A DNA stretch of 64,000 bases from Arthrobacter sp. SX1312. GTDB taxonomy: Bacteria > Actinomycetota > Actinomycetes > Actinomycetales > Micrococcaceae. The position numbers and the translations under genes were made by a program. The notes under the pieces are model-generated. The model had not been told where the DNA came from and searched no databases. It worked only from the letters and a program-made list of their open reading frames with translations. Location of the stretch: NCBI RefSeq assembly GCF_002929295.1, contig NZ_PJIM01000001.1, forward strand, positions 917,643-981,642, in the 5' to 3' direction. This document shows positions 26,229 through 35,200 of the stretch, one piece after another (position 1 is the stretch's first letter; the number at the start of each line of letters is the position of its first letter).

Positions 26229-27517
26229 GGCCGGACCGCGAGCATCCGGTTCAGCGCGACGCGGGCCGGTTCGGCGACGGCGTCGGACACCGTGATGCGG
26301 TTGAGGACCCGGCCCTCCACGAGCCCCTCGAGCACCCAGGCCAGGTAGCCCGGGTGGATTCGGTACATCGTGGAACACGGGCAGATGACCGGGTCCAGGC
26401 AGAAGATGGTGTGCTGCGGGTACTGGGCGGCGAGGCGGTTCACCATGTTGATCTCGGTGCCGACGGCGAAGGTGCTGCCGGGTGCGGCGGCGTCGATCGC
26501 CTTGCGGATGTAGTCGGTGGATCCCGCCTCGTCGGCGACGTCGACCACGGCCATGGGGCACTCGGGGTGCACGATCACGCGCACGCCGGGGTGGTCGGCG
26601 CGGGCCTTCTCGATCTGCGCCACGGTGAAGCGCCGATGCACCGAGCAGAAGCCGTGCCAGAGGATCACGCGGGAGTCCCTGAGCGTCTGCTCGTCCGTGC
26701 CGCCCCAGGGCTTGCGCGGGTTCCACAGGGGCATCTGCTCCAGCGGCACACCCATGGCCTTGGCGGTGTTGCGTCCGAGGTGCTGGTCCGGGAAGAACAG
26801 GACCCGCTGGCCCCGCTCGAACGCCCACTCCAGCACGGCGGCCGCGTTCGAGGAGGTGCACACGATCCCGCCGTTCTCCCCGCAGAAGCCTTTCAGGGCC
26901 GCCGAGGAGTTCATGTACGTCACGGGGATCACGGGCCGGCGGCCGTCGGCGTCCGGCGCGGAGCCGAGGAGCGCGGTGAGCTGGTCCCAGCACTCGGAGA
27001 CGGAGTCGATGTCCGCCATGTCCGCCATCGAGCAGCCGGCGGCGAGATTGGGGAGGATGACGGCCTGCTCCGGCGTCGAGAGCATGTCCGCCGTCTCCGC
27101 CATGAAGTGCACCCCGCAGAAGATGATCGCCTCGGCCGCGGTGCGTTCCGTGGCGGCGCGGGCGAGCTGGTAGCTGTCGCCCACGAAGTCGGCGTACTGC
27201 ACCACCTCGTCGCGCTGGTAGAAGTGGCCGAGGATGACGACGGACTCGCCGAGGGTATCCCGGGCCACTCGGATACGCCGGTCGAGGTCCTCGGCGGACG
27301 CCGTCCTGTACTCCTCGGGCAGCTCCCCCTGCCGGGGGGTCGCGGCCGGGGCGGTGTCGAACATGGACGCGCCCGGGCCGTAGTCGGGCAGGGGAAGGGC
27401 ATCGAAGGCCCAGGGGTTCTGCGCGAGGTCCGGCGTGCAGGTCCCGGTGGCGCCGGCGGCCCCGGGGGCCCCGGCCTCTCCGCGGGTGATCAACTGGATG
27501 GCGGTGGTGACGGACAT
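26225..27517 (-). CDS. nadA: Quinolinate synthase A
   Basis: Condenses iminoaspartate with dihydroxyacetone phosphate to quinolinate using a 4Fe-4S cluster. The 430-residue protein is of the long actinobacterial type. Three cluster cysteines are visible in IIFCGVHFMAETADML, GFCGENGGIVCTSSNA and CLDPVICPCSTMYR. VILGHFYQRDEVVQYADFVG and VHPECPM are also conserved. The N-terminal 60 residues (Gly/Ala-rich, then NPWAFDALPLPDYGPG) are specific to this group. An AGGGAG ribosome site precedes ATG 27517-27515 at 7 bp. It follows nrtR by 87 bp, and no separate operator was found in that gap. Confidence 0.96.
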   Translation of the reverse strand: MSVTTAIQLITRGEAGAPGAAGATGTCTPDLAQNPWAFDALPLPDYGPGASMFDTAPAATPRQGELPEEYRTASAEDLDRRIRVARDTLGESVVILGHFYQRDEVVQYADFVGDSYQLARAATERTAAEAIIFCGVHFMAETADMLSTPEQAVILPNLAAGCSMADMADIDSVSECWDQLTALLGSAPDADGRRPVIPVTYMNSSAALKGFCGENGGIVCTSSNAAAVLEWAFERGQRVLFFPDQHLGRNTAKAMGVPLEQMPLWNPRKPWGGTDEQTLRDSRVILWHGFCSVHRRFTVAQIEKARADHPGVRVIVHPECPMAVVDVADEAGSTDYIRKAIDAAAPGSTFAVGTEINMVNRLAAQYPQHTIFCLDPVICPCSTMYRIHPGYLAWVLEGLVEGRVLNRITVSDAVAEPARVALNRMLAVRP

Positions 27518-27604
27518 GGGGCTTCTCCCTGGGATGGGGCCGGCACGGCGGTCGGCAGCGGGGCTGGAGGTGGGGCCGACCTCGGGTACGACGTCGGGGG
27601 TGGG

Positions 27605-28345
27605 CTAGGACGCCGGCGCGGTCGGTGGCTCGGCGCCGGAGGTCGACGTCCCGGGAGCAGGCGCCCCGGAATGCGGTCCCGTGTAGCGGTAGAGGCGCGG
27701 CGGCCGGTTCCGGCCGCCCTGGAGGACCTCGTCCGTCGCGGCGATGTCCTGCGCCGATCGGAGCTGGCGCCGGAAGTTGGCCGGGTCGAGGTGTTTGCCG
27801 AGCACGGCCTCGTAGACGCCCCGCAGTTGCGCGAGGGTGAAGCGATCGCCGAGGAAGTGATAGGCGACGGACCCGTAGGTGACCTTTCCGCGCAGGCGCT
27901 CCAGGGCGTAGGCGACGATCTCGTCGTGATCGAAGGCGAGGCCCACCGCCTCGGCGGCGCGGAACCAGCGCACGTTCTCCGAGTCGCGGGCCAGATCCGC
28001 CTGATCGGGACGGACGAGGGCCCAGTACACGATGGACACGAGCCGTTGGGTGGCGGACCTGTCCAGCCCGCCGAAGGCGTAGAGCTGCTCGAGGTAGGTC
28101 GGATCGAGCGCCGTCGTGTCCCGCAGGTTCCGTGAGGCGGCGTCCTGCAGCGACTCCCGGGCGCCGAGCGGGCCGCCGGGCAGCGCCCACTTGCCGAGGT
28201 GCGGCTGCCTGATGCGGCGGACGAGCGGCAGCCAGATCTCCGACCGGCCCGATGAGGGGTCGGTGCGGAGCGCGAAGATCACGGTCGAGATGGCGAGGGC
28301 GGGAGCCTGGGACTGCCGCTCCGAGACGTTGGCCGAGCCGTACAC
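27605..28345 (-). CDS. nrtR: NrtR-type NUDIX transcriptional regulator of NAD biosynthesis
   Basis: A 246-residue protein: an N-terminal NUDIX domain (LAISTVIFALRT to about residue 140) and a C-terminal winged-helix region (GKVTYGSVAYHFLGDRFTLA, then QLRGVYEAVLGKHLDPANFR). That architecture defines NrtR repressors, which sense ADP-ribose. The NUDIX box reads GGPLGARESLQDAASRNLRD; the REUxEE core is replaced by RNLRDT, so hydrolase activity is probably lost. GTG 28345-28343 has GGAGG 6 bp upstream. A palindromic operator (28379-28401) covers its own -10 region. As the first gene of nrtR-nadA-nadB-nadC-nifS, it likely autoregulates the whole operon. Confidence 0.88.
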   Translation of the reverse strand: MYGSANVSERQSQAPALAISTVIFALRTDPSSGRSEIWLPLVRRIRQPHLGKWALPGGPLGARESLQDAASRNLRDTTALDPTYLEQLYAFGGLDRSATQRLVSIVYWALVRPDQADLARDSENVRWFRAAEAVGLAFDHDEIVAYALERLRGKVTYGSVAYHFLGDRFTLAQLRGVYEAVLGKHLDPANFRRQLRSAQDIAATDEVLQGGRNRPPRLYRYTGPHSGAPAPGTSTSGAEPPTAPAS

Positions 28346-28378
28346 GCCCGTCCTCCGTCCGCTGGATGAGTCCCACTT

Positions 28379-28401
28379 GTTAGGGTCAGAATGACTATAA
28401 C
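28379..28401. promoter_or_regulatory. Palindromic NrtR operator candidate
   Basis: Half-sites GTTAggGTCA (28379-28388) and TGACtaTAAC (28392-28401) flank a 3-bp GAA centre; 8 of 10 positions pair. On the minus strand it contains TATAGT (28399-28394), a plausible -10 for nrtR 34-50 bp before its GTG. The site also lies upstream of the divergent alpha/beta hydrolase. Assignment to NrtR is inferred from position. Confidence 0.65.
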
Positions 28402-28498
28402 TCACGCCGGACGATTCGACCAGCCTTCTCGTCCCGCCTCGGCCCTCGAAGGGGTGTCCCGCGACCTGCCCGATCCCGGCGCGCTTACGATGGGAGGC

Positions 28499-29296
28499 AT
28501 GGACCACCATTCCGTACACCTCGTCGAAGGCGTCGACCCCCGCCTGTCCATCACGCGCAGCGATGCGGGTGAGCCACTCGAGCTGCCGCCGGTCCTGCTG
28601 CTGCACGGCTTCGGCTCCTCGTCCCGGCAGAACTGGGTGGACACGGGCTGGGTCCGCTTCCTGAACGACGCCGGGCGAAGCGTCATCATGGTGGATCTCC
28701 CCGCGCACGGGGACAGCGCGGCGCCGGAGGACGCGGGAGCCTACGCGCCGAGCCGCATGCGCGCGGACATCCTGCAGGCCCTCTTCGACGAGCGGGTCCT
28801 CCCCCTGCGCAGTGACGTGCCGGGGTCCGGCGTGGACGTCGTCGCCTACTCCCTCGGGTCGCGCCTGGCCTGGGAGTTCGGCGCCACCCAACCCGAGCTG
28901 GTCCGCAGGATGGTGCTCGGCGGGCCGGGCACCGCCGATCCGCTCGCGACGTTCGATCTTCCGGGGGCCGAACTCCACCTCGCGGGCGGGCCCGCCTCGC
29001 AGGACCCGACGACGGCGGACCTCCTGCGCATGGCGCAGGCCGGACCGCACAACGATCTCCCCTCGCTGCTCGCGATGGTCTCCGCCATCAAGACGGAGCC
29101 GTTCGACCCGCAGCGGGCCGTCCCGAAGATGCCCCTGCTCCTGGTCGCCGGAGACCAGGACGAGTACGCGGAGGGCATCACCGACCTCCGGGACTGGGCG
29201 CCCGATGCCCGCATCACGACACTGCCGGGCAGGGATCATTCCAACGCCATCACCGCCAGGCTCTTCAAGGATGCGGCGGTCGCTTTCCTGGCGTGA
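28499..29296 (+). CDS. Alpha/beta-fold hydrolase
   Basis: A 265-residue cytoplasmic alpha/beta hydrolase. VLLLHGFGSSSRQNWV supplies the oxyanion HG region. The nucleophile elbow is VVAYSLGSRLAW, a G/A-x-S-x-G variant (AYSLGS) with nucleophilic Ser. LLLVAGDQDEY carries the acidic residue, and GRDHSNAIT the catalytic His. The substrate is unknown. ATG 28499 lies 7 bp after the hexamer TACGAT (28486-28491), typical of leaderless transcripts in this window; an in-frame ATG at 28490 overlaps that hexamer. It is divergent from nrtR, but the palindrome lies 98 bp upstream, so NrtR control of this gene is uncertain. Confidence 0.82.
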   Translation: MDHHSVHLVEGVDPRLSITRSDAGEPLELPPVLLLHGFGSSSRQNWVDTGWVRFLNDAGRSVIMVDLPAHGDSAAPEDAGAYAPSRMRADILQALFDERVLPLRSDVPGSGVDVVAYSLGSRLAWEFGATQPELVRRMVLGGPGTADPLATFDLPGAELHLAGGPASQDPTTADLLRMAQAGPHNDLPSLLAMVSAIKTEPFDPQRAVPKMPLLLVAGDQDEYAEGITDLRDWAPDARITTLPGRDHSNAITARLFKDAAVAFLA

Positions 29297-29360
29297 CCCA
29301 CTCCTGATCAAGGTTTGGTAAAGGGCATGGCAGTGCGGTATCTTCACCGAGCCCTCGCGT

Positions 29361-29366
29361 TATACT
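29361..29366 (+). promoter_or_regulatory. -10 element of the Ser/Thr kinase promoter
   Basis: TATACT, one base off the TATAAT consensus, about 69 bp upstream of the kinase GTG. No clear -35 hexamer is visible 17 bp further upstream. Confidence 0.5.
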
Positions 29367-29434
29367 GACATTTGATCAGCACACTTAGGGTGCGCCGGCG
29401 ATCGCCGACCATCACCACCAGCGGGAGGACACGC

Positions 29435-30418
29435 GTGACCGTTCTCCTCGGGGACCGATACCAGACCATGGACCTGCTGGGGGTCGGCGGCACGGCATCC
29501 GTATACCGCGCGGTGGACCGCAACCTCGGGCGCGACGTCGCCGTGAAGCTCTTCAACCCGACGACCTCCACCGACGACGACTACCGCCGCCAGCACACCG
29601 AGACGATCCTGCTCTCCACCCTGAACCACCCGGGTCTCGTGACCCTCCACGATGCAGGGATGCACGAGGACCACGAGGGTCGCACGGCCGGCTTCCTCGT
29701 CATGGAGCTCGTGGACGGCGAGGATCTCCGGCACCTGCTCAAGCGCGGCGCACTGCCCGCCGACGACGTCGCGCAGCTCGGGGCGGACCTCGCCGATGCG
29801 CTGGCGTACATCCATTCGGAGGGCGTCATCCATCGGGATGTGAAGCCCGCCAACATCCTCATGTTCCACAGCGGGGACAACGGGACGCGGCTGTACCCGA
29901 AACTGACCGATTTCGGCATCGCCCGCATGGTGGAGGCCACCACGGCGACGGCCGTCGGCGCGACGATCGGCACGGCGAACTACCTGAGCCCCGAGCAGGC
30001 CAAGGGCGACCCCCTGGACGAGCGGAGCGACATCTACTCGCTGGGCCTCGTGCTCCTCGAATGCCTGACCGGCGAGAAGTCGTTCCCCGGCCCGGTGGTC
30101 GAGGCCGCGCTGGCCCGGCTCCTGCGCAATCCCCACGTGCCCGATTCCCTCGAGCCGGAGTGGAGCGGACTCCTGCGCCGGATGACGGCGAGGGATCCGG
30201 CACTCCGACCCGACGCGCACGAGGTGGCCCTGCAGCTCCGCAGCCGTGACGAGGTCCCGGTCGACGCCCGGGCCATGGCGTCCGTCGCATCCGTGGCCCG
30301 CCTCGCCTCGCCGGTGGACGCCGGCGGGACCGACGACGGCGACCTCGTCACCGGCGGTGTCTTCACGGGGAACGTCCACATCCCCGATCCGCCCGCCCGC
30401 GCTCCCCGCATCAGCTGA
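29435..30418 (+). CDS. Soluble serine/threonine protein kinase (Hanks type)
   Basis: A 327-residue eukaryotic-like kinase. The Gly-rich loop is LLGVGGTASVYRAVD, the ATP-anchoring lysine is in VAVKLF, the catalytic loop is IHRDVKPANI, and the metal-binding motif is DFGIAR. The activation segment ends TIGTANYLSPEQAKGD. The kinase domain fills about residues 1-265. The remaining 60 residues are Ala/Val/Asp-rich, with no membrane helix and no PASTA repeats, unlike PknB, so it is cytoplasmic. GTG 29435 has GGAGG 6 bp upstream. No partner gene adjoins it. A strong terminator hairpin (30463-30518) follows. Substrates are unknown. Confidence 0.92.
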   Translation: MTVLLGDRYQTMDLLGVGGTASVYRAVDRNLGRDVAVKLFNPTTSTDDDYRRQHTETILLSTLNHPGLVTLHDAGMHEDHEGRTAGFLVMELVDGEDLRHLLKRGALPADDVAQLGADLADALAYIHSEGVIHRDVKPANILMFHSGDNGTRLYPKLTDFGIARMVEATTATAVGATIGTANYLSPEQAKGDPLDERSDIYSLGLVLLECLTGEKSFPGPVVEAALARLLRNPHVPDSLEPEWSGLLRRMTARDPALRPDAHEVALQLRSRDEVPVDARAMASVASVARLASPVDAGGTDDGDLVTGGVFTGNVHIPDPPARAPRIS

Positions 30419-30462
30419 CCCCGGGCGTCGCCGGCCGGACAGCCGGTGTGCTCGTGGTCCTC

Positions 30463-30518
30463 ACCGTGGAACGGCGCCCCCCCGCCGGTCGATCCGGTGG
30501 GGGGCGCAGTTCCACGGT
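30463..30518. terminator. Strong bidirectional hairpin terminator
   Basis: A near-perfect inverted repeat of roughly 25 bp: ACCGTGGAAC (30463-30472) pairs with GTTCCACGGT (30509-30518), and a C-run/G-run inner stem closes on a short TCGAT loop. It lies between the convergent kinase and the small acidic-protein gene and can serve both. Confidence 0.85.
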
Positions 30519-30539
30519 GTCGTCGTACGATCGAGCCGG

Positions 30540-30695
30540 CTAGCGCCCCTCGCCCGCATCTTCCTCGGGCTCGAAGTTGCTGGCCTCGTCCGTGGAGCCG
30601 GCTGCCACCCCGTCCTCACTGACCGGGATAGTGCCCTCGGGGCCGGCGCCCTGTGATTCTGCGGCGTCGTCGCGCTCGGTGCCTTCGGTGCTCAT
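30540..30695 (-). CDS. Small acidic hypothetical protein, 51 aa
   Basis: A short gene supported by a strong ribosome site (CAGGAGGACGC before ATG 30695-30693) and an isolated position between a terminator and the MFS gene. The peptide starts MSTEGTERDDAAESQ and ends EPEEDAGEGR. It is rich in Asp, Glu, Gly and Ser, with no cysteine, no hydrophobic segment and few aromatics, so it is probably intrinsically disordered and very acidic. I do not recognise a family. It is shorter than most gene-calling cut-offs and easily missed. Confidence 0.65.
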   Translation of the reverse strand: MSTEGTERDDAAESQGAGPEGTIPVSEDGVAAGSTDEASNFEPEEDAGEGR

Positions 30696-30778
30696 GCGTC
30701 CTCCTGGATCTGGGTGTCCTACGATCCTATGCGTGACGCGCGGCGATTGTCAGCCTGCTGAGCATCGGGGCGGGCGCC

Positions 30779-32149
30779 TCAGGCCCGGCTGACGTGCCGC
30801 AGCGCGATGGCGGACACGGACCCGAGGACGAGCAGGACGGCCGCGGCGGCTGCCGGGACGACGACGGCGGCCGCAGCACCCCCGGTCTCGGCGAGGATCC
30901 CTGCCAGTCCGGACCCGACGGCGGTGCCGGCGACGATGCCGCTCGCGAGGAGCGTCATGACCGTGCCCAGGCGGTGGGCCGGTGCGACCGCGGAGCCGAT
31001 GGAGAAGATGGTGACCATCGTGGGCCCCACGAAGAGCCCGAGGAACAGCAGGGCGACGAGCATGGCGGCGATCGAGGCGGGCAGGGCCAGGGCGGCCGCG
31101 GCGACCGTCATGGCCGCGGCCGAGGCCATCCACCGGGTCGTGTGGCGGAGGCGCTGCGGCCAGTAGGCGACGGACAGCGCGGCGACCGCCGAGGTCAGGC
31201 CCATGACCGCGTAGAGCAGGCCCGACGACTCGGTCGCTCCGAACTGGCCCGAGAAGGCTGTCAGGAAGGTCTGGGTGGAGCCGAAGAACGTGCCCACCGC
31301 CACCATGCCCGCCACGGGCAGCAGGACGAGGGCGAATCGGGGGGCCCCGGCCGCGGAGGGGCGAGCCGCGTGCGACGCAGCCCTCAGGCCACCGTCGGCG
31401 AGTGTGCCGGCGTCGTCGGCGAGGGTGCGGGCGTCCAGGGATCCCCGATCGCTGTAGACCACGGTCCGGTGCACGGCGAAGGCACTCACGAGGGTGATGG
31501 TGAGGGTCGCGGCCAGCGCGAGCGGGAGCCACGGGGCGATCAGGCTCGCGAGCAGCCCGACGAGGGCCGGCCCGAGCACGAAGGTCAGCTCGTCCGCCGT
31601 CCCTTCGTACGACAGTGCGGTGTCCAGGGCCGACCGGGGGCTCCGCCGGGTCATCGCCATCCAGCGGACCCTGGCGAGGGGACCGATCTGGGGGCAGGTG
31701 AAGCCGACGGCGAAGGCTGCCCCGAGGACGAGCGCCAGCGCGCCCCCCGTGAAGACCGCGCTGGTCAGCGTCACGATCAGGAGGGCCACGATCGCCGCCG
31801 TGTTGAGCAGGGCCGAGACGAGCAGGACGATCCGCTGCCCGCGTTTGTCCGCGAGGAGACCGAGCAGGGGTGCCCCGAGCGCGGAGCCGAGGCCGACGGC
31901 GCCGGCCGAGAAGCCACCCGCGGCATAGGAGCCGCTCGCCGTGGTGACGAGCGTCAGGGCGCCGACGGTGAGCATGGCCAGGGGAAGGCGTGCGAAGAGG
32001 CCGAGGACCAGGAAGGAGGTGCCGGCGAGGTGCGGGAGGACGCCGAACCTGCCGAGGCGGGACCGCTCGGGGCCGGGCGGCGGCGGGGTCGAAGGGGCGT
32101 CCTGGGACGGCGTGGGGTCCGGCGAGGCCGGTGAAGGAGTCTGGTACAT
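30779..32149 (-). CDS. MFS transporter
   Basis: A 456-residue major facilitator with about 12 membrane helices. After a Pro/Ser/Thr-rich cytoplasmic N-terminus (MYQTPSPASPDP) the first helix starts near residue 30. LLGLLADKRGQRIV is the conserved loop 2-3 motif A (G-x-L-x-D-x-x-G-x-R). A long polar loop rich in Asp/Ala lies between TM6 and TM7 (SDRGSLDARTLADDAGTLAD). No substrate can be inferred; the overall look is that of drug or metabolite efflux MFS proteins. ATG 32149-32147 follows GGAAAG. Longer in-frame starts up to 32245 would overlap sbcC and are unlikely. It lies 70 bp downstream of sbcC. Confidence 0.88.
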   Translation of the reverse strand: MYQTPSPASPDPTPSQDAPSTPPPPGPERSRLGRFGVLPHLAGTSFLVLGLFARLPLAMLTVGALTLVTTASGSYAAGGFSAGAVGLGSALGAPLLGLLADKRGQRIVLLVSALLNTAAIVALLIVTLTSAVFTGGALALVLGAAFAVGFTCPQIGPLARVRWMAMTRRSPRSALDTALSYEGTADELTFVLGPALVGLLASLIAPWLPLALAATLTITLVSAFAVHRTVVYSDRGSLDARTLADDAGTLADGGLRAASHAARPSAAGAPRFALVLLPVAGMVAVGTFFGSTQTFLTAFSGQFGATESSGLLYAVMGLTSAVAALSVAYWPQRLRHTTRWMASAAAMTVAAAALALPASIAAMLVALLFLGLFVGPTMVTIFSIGSAVAPAHRLGTVMTLLASGIVAGTAVGSGLAGILAETGGAAAAVVVPAAAAAVLLVLGSVSAIALRHVSRA

Positions 32150-32171
32150 GCGCTTTCCGGGTGCATCGAAC

Positions 32172-32197
32172 GCGCATCGTCCCTCCTCCCGATGCGC
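32172..32197 (-). terminator. Small hairpin after sbcC
   Basis: GCGCATCG (32172-32179) and CGATGCGC (32190-32197) form a perfect 8-bp stem with a 10-base loop, 23 bp past the sbcC stop and ahead of the MFS start. No T-run follows on the minus strand, so termination is only plausible. Confidence 0.4.
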
Positions 32198-32219
32198 CCG
32201 ACCCGGTAACGCCCCGAGT

Positions 32220-35200
32220 TTACACGCTGGCTGGCTGCTCCACATAGCGGAGGACCGAGCCCTGCCTGCCCTTCACGACCTGCAGCTGCGCGCTCACCCG
32301 CTGCTTCAGCTCCGGCACGTGGCTGACCAGTCCCACCACGCGTCCGCCGCTCCGCAGTCCCTCGAGCGCATCCATGACCTGCTCGAGCGCCTGGTCGTCG
32401 AGGGAGCCGAAACCCTCGTCGACGAAGAGGGTCTCGATGTCGAGCCCCCCGGCCTCCTGCTGCACCACATCGGCCAGTCCGAGCGCGAGGGCGAGGGAGG
32501 CCATGAAGGACTCTCCTCCGGAGAGCGTCGAGGTGTCCCGCCGGTTCCCCGTCCAGCCGTCGATCACGTTCAGGCCGAGACCGGACCGCCGGTTGCCCGC
32601 GGTGGCGTCGCTGTGGACGAGCTGGTACCGGCCGTCCGACATCTGCAGCAGCCGCTCGGTGGCAGCGGCCGCCACCTGTTCGAGGCGTGAAGCGAGCACG
32701 TAGGTGGCGAGGGACATCTTGTAGAGGTTCTCCCCGCCGCCGCGCGCGGTGTCGGCCACCGCCGCGGCCAGGTGGGCCTCCTCGCGGAGCGGCGCGATGT
32801 CCTTCTCGAGGTCGGCGAGCTGCCCGGTGTACGACTCGAGCTGTACCACCGAGTGCCCGAGCACCTCAGCGCCGATGCCCGCCCGGTGCGCCCTCGCCCT
32901 CAGGTCGTCGGCCGTGGCGCCGGCGAGTCGCTCGTCGTCGTCGGTCGGCGCGAGGATCCCCTCCTGCTCCTCGCGGAGGGTGTCCCGGACGGCGTCGTCG
33001 TCCTCCGCGGCATCGAGGCGGTGCCCGCGCTGCTCGTACTCCTTCAGCGTGGCCGCGAGGCTCGCGGAGCGCTCCTCCGGCAGGAGGGCGGTGCGCGCCT
33101 CCTCCGCTGCATCGAACGGTGTCCCCTGGAGGGCGTCCCGGAGCCGCAGGGCGTTCTCCTGCTGCGTGCCGGTGGCCCGGGCCAGCGCGTCGAGGGTCTC
33201 CCGGACGCGGTCGAGGTCGTCGTGGGCGCGCTGGACGGCGTCGATCCGGGCGGCGAGCGACGGTGCGTCCGCCTGCAGCCCGGCGATCCGCTGGGACAGC
33301 TCGGTGTCCTGGTCCGTCAGGGACGATCGCCGGCTCTCGGCGGCGGCGCGCTCCTCGCGCAGCGCGTCCCGCAGCTCACCGACCCTGGCCTCCTCAGCGA
33401 GCGCCCGGCGCATCCGCTCCTCGACGGCGGCGCACTCGACCTCGGCGGCCTCGGCGCGCTGCAGTGTGGAGCGCGCTGCCCGTGTCGCTGCCGCGGCGTC
33501 CTCGGGGACGGCCTCGCCGCCGCGGGCGGCCAGCTGCGCCACCGCGAGCCGCTCGTGGTCCCGCACCTCGCGCGCCGTCTGCAGGGCCGCTTCCGCCTCG
33601 GCCTGCAGGCGCCGTGCGGCCTGTTCCTCGTCGAGGCTGATCCGCTCGCCCTCCGGCGACGGCACGGGGGCCGGGTGCTCCGTGCTCCCGCACACGGGGC
33701 ACGCGTGGCCGTCCTCCAGCTGTTCGGCGAGTTCCTGCGCCGCCTGCTCGAGCCGGAGCTGCAGCTTGGCCAGCCACTCCTCCTTGAGCGTCAGGAACTG
33801 CTCCGAGGCCAGCACGTAGCCGGCCTCCGCTGCGGCCTGGCGCTTCGTCGCGGCGCCGTACTGCTGCACCGTCTCCTCGGCGGCCACCGCGGCGGCGAGG
33901 CCCGTGCGGAGGTGGGCGAGCCCGTCGGCGGCCTCCCTCAGGGGCGCGAGGCTCCCGGCGTCGTCGGTGCGCTGACGCTGCAATCGCGCGATGCCCTCGC
34001 GGGCGTCGTCCAGCCCGTCATCAAGGCGTCGGATCGTCGACCCGAGGGCTTCCAGCCCCTCGCGGACGTCGAGCAGCCGCTGCTCGTCCGGCAGGGCCGC
34101 CCGCAGGACGGCCAGGACGGAGGAGGACGCCGTGCAGGCGCTCGTCAGGGCGTCACGTGAGACGCTGCCGTCCCCCTCTCCCCCGGGGATCCCGGGTCCG
34201 ACGTCGAGGTACTCGCCGGCCGTGTCGTTGTGCCGGAGGCGGTCGAGCGCTTCCGTGTGCCGGGCGCTCGCCTGCTCGACCAGCGATGCCGCCTCGTCGT
34301 CGAGCCGGAGATGGGCGGCGAGCCCGCGGGCCTGGTCGTGGCGTCGCGCCAGGTCCACCAGTTCGGCGATCTCCTCCGCCCGGCCGCGGTGCTCCTCGCG
34401 CTGCGCCCGGAGTTGCGCCAGCGCGTCGAAGCGGTGCCGCCGGTGCCTGAGCGTCGCCAGCGCACCGTCGGCGAGTGCACTCTGCTCCGCGAGTTCCGTG
34501 GATTCGCGGGCGGCGGCGGCGCGGCGTTCGGAGAGCGCCAGGGACAGCGACTGCAGGGTTGCGGCCCAGGCGTCCGGGGCATCGGGATCGGCGCCCACGT
34601 CCGCGGGTGCGAGATCGTGGCGTCCGGCCTCGTCGACGGCACGCTGGAACAGGTGCCGCTGCCGGCCCTCCTGCTCCGCGAGGCGTCGGGCGGTCCGCTG
34701 GTGCTCCTCGGCGAACAGCCTTTCGAGGTCCTCGAAGCGTGCGGTCGAGAAGAGCCGCTGCAGCAGTTCCCGGCGTGGTTTGGCGTCCGCCCGCAGGAAG
34801 GCCGCGAACTCGCCCTGCGGCAGCATCACCACCTTCGTGAACTGCTCCTTGTCCATCCCGAGCAGCGACTGCAGCTCGAGCCCGGCCTCGTCGTTCCGCG
34901 CGGACTTCTGGACCCAGTCGCTGCCGATCCGCTCACTGAGCAGGGTGCGCGCCTGTTCGGTGGTCGTGCCGCTCCCGCGTCGCGACGGCCTGTCCCAGGC
35001 CGGTGACCGTTCGACCCTGAAGCGGCGATCCGAGACGGAGAACTCGAGGGAGACCTCCGGGGCGAGGGACTCGGCCGCGTGGTCGCTCCGGAGTCTCTTC
35101 GCCGCCTGGCGCGCCCCCGGGACGGAGCCGTACAGCGCGAAGCAGACCGCGTCGAGCACGCTCGACTTGCCCGCGCCCGTGGGCCCGTTGAGGAGGAACA

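Noticed and set aside
24570-28376. A single 1268-codon frame through nadB, nadA and nrtR
   Set aside because: Only the last part (nadB, from 26228) carries protein motifs. Upstream it overlaps nadA and nrtR, which are supported in their own frames.
28391-28498. Upstream start (ATG 28391) for the alpha/beta hydrolase
   Set aside because: It lies inside the NrtR-type palindrome and adds 36 residues without any hydrolase similarity; ATG 28499 follows a TACGAT -10 at the leaderless distance.
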